A DNA stretch of 64,000 nucleotides from Chloroflexota bacterium (lineage in GTDB: Bacteria; Chloroflexota; Anaerolineae; Anaerolineales; Villigracilaceae): positions 1 through 64,000 of the forward strand of contig JACAET010000024.1 in the NCBI GenBank assembly GCA_013388685.1. Reading direction: 5' to 3'. Position 1 is the stretch's first letter, and each line of letters opens with the position of its first letter. Below are positions 61,032-64,000 of the stretch, in pieces. Under the pieces are notes generated by a model that did not search any database, was not told the DNA's origin, and saw only the letters and a list, made by a program, of their open reading frames with translations. The position numbers and the translations under genes were made by a program.

Positions 61032-61415
61032 TTACTCCTCCTCTCCGCGCAGGATGCGCATGGCTTCATCAGCCGAAATCCTGCCTGCTTCGAGTTCCTC
61101 AAGCACGGCGTTGCGCCGTTCCACACTAATCTCAACGGTTTCTTCCTTGCCGGGCTCATATCCCAGTGCGCGAATCACCTCGTGCAGACGGTTGCGAATT
61201 GTCGGATAAGAAAAACCGAGTTCCTGTTCCATGCGGTTGATCTTGCCTTCGCATCGCACGAACGTTACAATGAAATCTACGTACTCCGGGCTCAAATGCC
61301 CGAAAGGACCGCTGGTAAACCGCCCTTCAATGACCGTGTCACATGAGGTGCAATGCAGGCGCGCAACGGTTAACTCAGACTGACAAACTGGGCAACGGGA
61401 TGGTGCAGGATGCAT
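61032..61415 (-). CDS. DUF2089 family zinc-ribbon regulator
   Basis: A 127-residue protein. Cys 8/11/22/25 form a zinc ribbon. A helix-turn-helix-like part follows (about 52-83; EGKINRMEQELGFSYPTIRNRL). The C-terminal 28 residues (RRNAVLEELEAGRISADEAM) repeat the helical hairpin of the operon. It is first in the operon and probably its transcription factor. GGAGGAG precedes the ATG. A palindrome over the upstream promoter is a likely target. Confidence 0.88.
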   Translation of the reverse strand: MHPAPSRCPVCQSELTVARLHCTSCDTVIEGRFTSGPFGHLSPEYVDFIVTFVRCEGKINRMEQELGFSYPTIRNRLHEVIRALGYEPGKEETVEISVERRNAVLEELEAGRISADEAMRILRGEEE

Positions 61416-61649
61416 AATACTCCTCCAATCGGTAGGCTAGAGACCTGATGGCGGCAACGCCGCAGATATAACGACATGATGAGAAACGACAGAATTGCTG
61501 GTAAGATAATGCAAAGAACGCGAAAACCGCCTTGGCAATATAACCACGACACCTGAAACGCTCCAAGCAGGCTTGCGGCGTAGTTTTTTTCTAATGTTCG
61601 GGCAAGGTTTGGACATTGTATGCAGATCCGTAAAAACAATCCGTCGTCC
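61416..61649 (-). other. Long leader of the DUF2089 operon
   Basis: About 235 bases between the predicted start site and the DUF2089 ATG. Short frames (for example 61437-61676 and 61370-61639) exist but overlap the promoter or the ribosome-binding site and look unconvincing. No known RNA was recognised. Confidence 0.4.
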
Positions 61650-61684
61650 TTGAATAATTATAAGGAGATTATTCAAATTGTCAA
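61650..61684 (-). promoter_or_regulatory. Promoter and palindromic operator of the DUF2089 operon
   Basis: Minus strand: TTGACA (61684-61679), 16 bases, TATAAT (61662-61657). A perfect inverted repeat TTGAATAAT-N9-ATTATTCAA (61650-61676) covers the -10 and most of the spacer, so a bound repressor would block transcription. Confidence 0.7.
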
Positions 61685-61771
61685 GTTAAACTTTCATATT
61701 ATTTAACATTATAAAAATTATTCTAAAATAACTCCAATCTTGAATTGATTATCACAAAATTGGGAGCACGC

Positions 61772-62758
61772 ATGATCCGTTCTATCTACCATACCCCCAG
61801 CGCCCCCCTTCGCAAGGACATTCCACCCCACGAATTCCCGAAACTCATCCGTAACCGCCGCGGTCTCCTCTGGGTGGATTTCTCGGACGAACCGCCCGAA
61901 AACTGCCTCCCCATTCTGGCGTCTTTCGGCTTCCACCCCCTCGCAATCGAGGATGCTCTCCAGCAAACCCACGTCCCCAAACTCGATGATTGGGGCGATT
62001 ACCTGTACATCGTTCTCAATTACATGACGGTTGCAAAAAACGGAGACGAATGGGATACGGACATTGACGAACTGGACATCTTCCTCGGCAAAAACTACAT
62101 TGTCACCCATCACGACTTTCCCCTCCCTGCCGTGGATGAACCATGGAATTCATGCGACCGCGACTTGCGCGTCTTGCAGGATGGTGCCGATCACATCCTC
62201 TACAAAATCGCCGATAAACTGATCGCGGGATACATGCCTGCCGTCGAAAAAATTGACGAAACCATTGACCAGATCGAAGATCAAGTTTTCGACAAACCCT
62301 CGCCCCAAACTCTCGAAAGGCTGTTTGCCCTCAAGCGTACCTTACTGGCGATGAGGCGAATCCTGCTCCCCCAGCGTGAAGTCATGAACAAACTCGCCCG
62401 CGATGATTACCAGGTGATTGACCCAAGAGACCGTATCTTCTTTCGCGACCTCTACGACCACCTCGTCCGCCTGCACGACCTCAACGAAAGCCTGCGCGAC
62501 CTGGTCGGCGGCGCGCTCGATACTTACCTATCTGTCATCAACAACCGCATGAACGACATTATGAAGACGCTCACCATCATTACCACGCTTTTCATGCCCA
62601 TCACCTTCGTTACCGGTTTTTTCGGCATGAACTTTTTTGAACCGTTGGGAGATCTGCTCGGATGGACCACGCGCTCGATCTTTGCCGTGACAGCCATCAT
62701 CTTGCTCTTTTTCCCCTTTGGCATGTACCTCTGGATGCGCCGCCGCACCTGGATATAA
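61772..62758 (+). CDS. corA: CorA family magnesium/metal ion transporter
   Basis: A 328-residue protein with a long cytoplasmic funnel domain and two C-terminal membrane helices. The selectivity motif GMN is at about 285-287 (VTGFFGMNFFEPL). YLYIVLNYM and LVGGALDTYLSVINNRMNDIMKTLTIITTLFMPIT-type pore helix sequences are typical. ATG 61772 has GGGAG ahead; the frame opens further upstream, at 61745. The ion could be Mg2+, Co2+ or Ni2+. Confidence 0.93.
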   Translation: MIRSIYHTPSAPLRKDIPPHEFPKLIRNRRGLLWVDFSDEPPENCLPILASFGFHPLAIEDALQQTHVPKLDDWGDYLYIVLNYMTVAKNGDEWDTDIDELDIFLGKNYIVTHHDFPLPAVDEPWNSCDRDLRVLQDGADHILYKIADKLIAGYMPAVEKIDETIDQIEDQVFDKPSPQTLERLFALKRTLLAMRRILLPQREVMNKLARDDYQVIDPRDRIFFRDLYDHLVRLHDLNESLRDLVGGALDTYLSVINNRMNDIMKTLTIITTLFMPITFVTGFFGMNFFEPLGDLLGWTTRSIFAVTAIILLFFPFGMYLWMRRRTWI

Positions 62759-62903
62759 AGTTTGCGGCATTTCAGTTTCTGGTAAATCTTTGTTTCTAAC
62801 GATTTTTCGATTACCTGCAGGGCTGATCCTTTTGTGCCAACCCGTATAGTGGTCACTTGGGTGGGATATAATCGGGCATGCCAACCGCAATAAAGGACAA
62901 CCG
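62759..62903 (+). other. Spacer after corA with a -10-like element
   Basis: The gap to the next sure gene is 313 bp. TATAAT at 62867-62872 and AAAGGAC at about 62892-62898 point to a transcript entering the next genes. No -35 or terminator of good quality was seen. Confidence 0.4.
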
Positions 62904-63071
62904 ATGCCGGATCAACGCACATCACATATAACTCTGCAGATGCCCGTGCGTCATTCCCCTGACTGCCGACAAACGGCGGACGCATACATATACCGACGAG
63001 GCGCACATCGTTCTCCTGAAACCGATCAGCCCAGCGCCCTTGCAGAAGTCGGCTTCAAGGATCAGCGATAA
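62904..63071 (+). CDS. Possible 55-residue protein ahead of the GT-C gene
   Basis: An open frame starts at ATG 62904 with AAAGGAC at good spacing and ends in TAA directly touching the next ATG (63072). It reads MPDQRTSHITLQMPV and is rich in Arg, His and Asp, with no hydrophobic part. It may be a real small protein or a translational coupling leader. Family unknown. Confidence 0.35.
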   Translation: MPDQRTSHITLQMPVRHSPDCRQTADAYIYRRGAHRSPETDQPSALAEVGFKDQR

Positions 63072-64000
63072 ATGAAACGGTGGAATTGGTTCGAGATTCT
63101 GTTGATTTTGGCTGTCGCGTCAAGCGGCTTGTATGCGGCGTTTTCCGACGCCCAAAATCTTTCCATGCGCTGGTTTATCCGGGATGACGCTTATTATTAC
63201 TTCAAGGTCGCTCAAAATATCAGTGAGGGATACGGCTCCACCTTTGATGGAATCAATAAATCCAACGGCTACCACCCGCTTTGGCTGATTGTCTGTATTC
63301 CCGTGTTTGCTCTTGCCCGCTTCGACCTGATTCTCCCACTCAGGGTCCTTCTGATCGTTCTGAGCGGTTTGACCGCCGGCACATCCATCCTGCTTTATCG
63401 CATTTTCGGCAGAATATTCACACCCGTTTTGGGCGCGCTCGCCGCCATCTACTGGGCGTTCAGCACCGACATTTTGACGCGTGTGTATCAGCAGGGGTTG
63501 GAAACGGGTATTGCGGCATTCTTCATTGTTCTCTTTGTCTATAAACTCCTTGATTTCGAAACGACATGGCGCACCTCTCCGCCATCGAATAGGCAACTGA
63601 TGGCGTTGGGCATTCTGGCGGTGCTGGTCATCTTCAGTCGGCTGGATCTGGTCTTCCTTGCAGGCATGACGGGCATTTGGATCATCCTTCGCAAATCTCC
63701 AATGAGATACTTGATGCCGCTGGATATCGTTTTCATCGTCGTTGCGGCTTTACTCGCCATCATCTTCCGCGTCACCTTCAAGGAATATTACAAATTTTCA
63801 GACGTGGCAATTGTCATGGTGGCGGTTGGCTTGCTCTTGAAGATTCCTGCCGCGTATTGTCTGGGTTTATACCGGCGTTCAACACTGACGAATCCAGCTC
63901 GCCTGCTCAAACAACTCTGCCTCTTTGCTGTGTCCGCCTCCCTTGGGGTTGGGCTTGTCATGATGGCTGTGACCCCATTGGCTGGTTTTGACGGCTTTCC
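63072..64000 (+). CDS. GT-C-type membrane glycosyltransferase (N-terminal part, runs off the window)
   Basis: About 310 residues are visible, with several membrane helices. The first periplasmic loop carries IRDDAYYYFKVAQNISEGYGSTFDG and NGYHPLWLI, in which the acidic DD pair matches the catalytic loop of ArnT/PMT-like GT-C enzymes that use polyprenyl-phosphate sugars. The acceptor is unknown. The 3' end is outside the window. Confidence 0.85.
   Translation, partial: MKRWNWFEILLILAVASSGLYAAFSDAQNLSMRWFIRDDAYYYFKVAQNISEGYGSTFDGINKSNGYHPLWLIVCIPVFALARFDLILPLRVLLIVLSGLTAGTSILLYRIFGRIFTPVLGALAAIYWAFSTDILTRVYQQGLETGIAAFFIVLFVYKLLDFETTWRTSPPSNRQLMALGILAVLVIFSRLDLVFLAGMTGIWIILRKSPMRYLMPLDIVFIVVAALLAIIFRVTFKEYYKFSDVAIVMVAVGLLLKIPAAYCLGLYRRSTLTNPARLLKQLCLFAVSASLGVGLVMMAVTPLAGFDGF

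Noticed and set aside
61437..61676. 79-codon minus-strand frame before the DUF2089 gene
   Set aside because: Its start lies in the promoter palindrome and the sequence shows no domain; another overlapping frame covers the next gene's ribosome-binding site.

Overview
The window looks like a chromosomal segment of a Chloroflexota bacterium, most likely class Anaerolineae. This is inferred from gene content: ECF sigma factors paired with DUF5667/DUF5666 membrane proteins, lipoproteins with Asn/Asp tails, VanW and LCP proteins, SdrD-B/DUF11 surface proteins ending in a sortase domain, DUF2089/DUF4097/LiaX-like clusters, ADP-forming acyl-CoA synthetase and many short palindromic repeats. No 16S rRNA, tRNA, CRISPR array, insertion sequence or prophage was seen. 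The DNA is GC-rich, and the genes form short, tightly packed operons with frequent 1-14 bp overlaps.

Layout. 1-5.3 kb: uvrA (partial, minus), an ECF sigma factor with DegV and a small membrane protein, a glycosyltransferase pair (minus), and an AAA ATPase. 5.4-11.9 kb: glycerophosphodiesterase, a membrane-anchored GH3 hydrolase, a Ser/Thr kinase divergent from an FHA/winged-helix regulator, and a DUF5666 lipoprotein. 11.9-24.3 kb: a GT-C membrane protein, a second ECF sigma/anti-sigma-like pair, a HerA-like ATPase, an isoprenylcysteine methyltransferase-like protein, a VanW protein, a Trm112-like protein, a HEAT-repeat protein, an LCP ligase and two paralogous membrane-anchored proteins. The SRP RNA gene (24.3-24.4 kb, minus) follows, with a near-consensus promoter. 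24.5-33.9 kb: one gene for a ~3040-residue secreted protein of DUF11 and seven SdrD-B-like modules, ending in LPATG directly followed by a sortase domain.

34-49 kb is mostly housekeeping: dodecin, ADP-forming acyl-CoA synthetase and nitroreductase; a six-gene plus-strand run (membrane protein, selA, zinc-ribbon membrane protein, M24 peptidase, AAA ATPase, tsaD); then minus-strand prmC, ureohydrolase, prfA, a 49-residue membrane peptide missed by length cut-offs, a response regulator and uvrC. 49-56 kb: a Yip1-like protein, a methyltransferase, an EF-G paralogue, a MoaD-like protein with a tail after its Gly-Gly, oligoendopeptidase F, and an arsR/arsM arsenic module with recognisable operators. 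56-61.7 kb: a minus-strand operon (DUF2089 regulator, DUF4097 protein, LiaX-like proteins, two MFS transporters) in which four proteins carry the same ~30-residue helical hairpin. 61.7-64 kb: CorA and a partial GT-C glycosyltransferase.

The main points of interest are the self-contained adhesin-sortase protein, the shared helical tag in the DUF2089/DUF4097 operon, a 22-bp promoter element shared by the two ECF sigma genes, several promoters positioned for leaderless mRNAs, the arsR/arsM operators, and several families of short dispersed hairpins.
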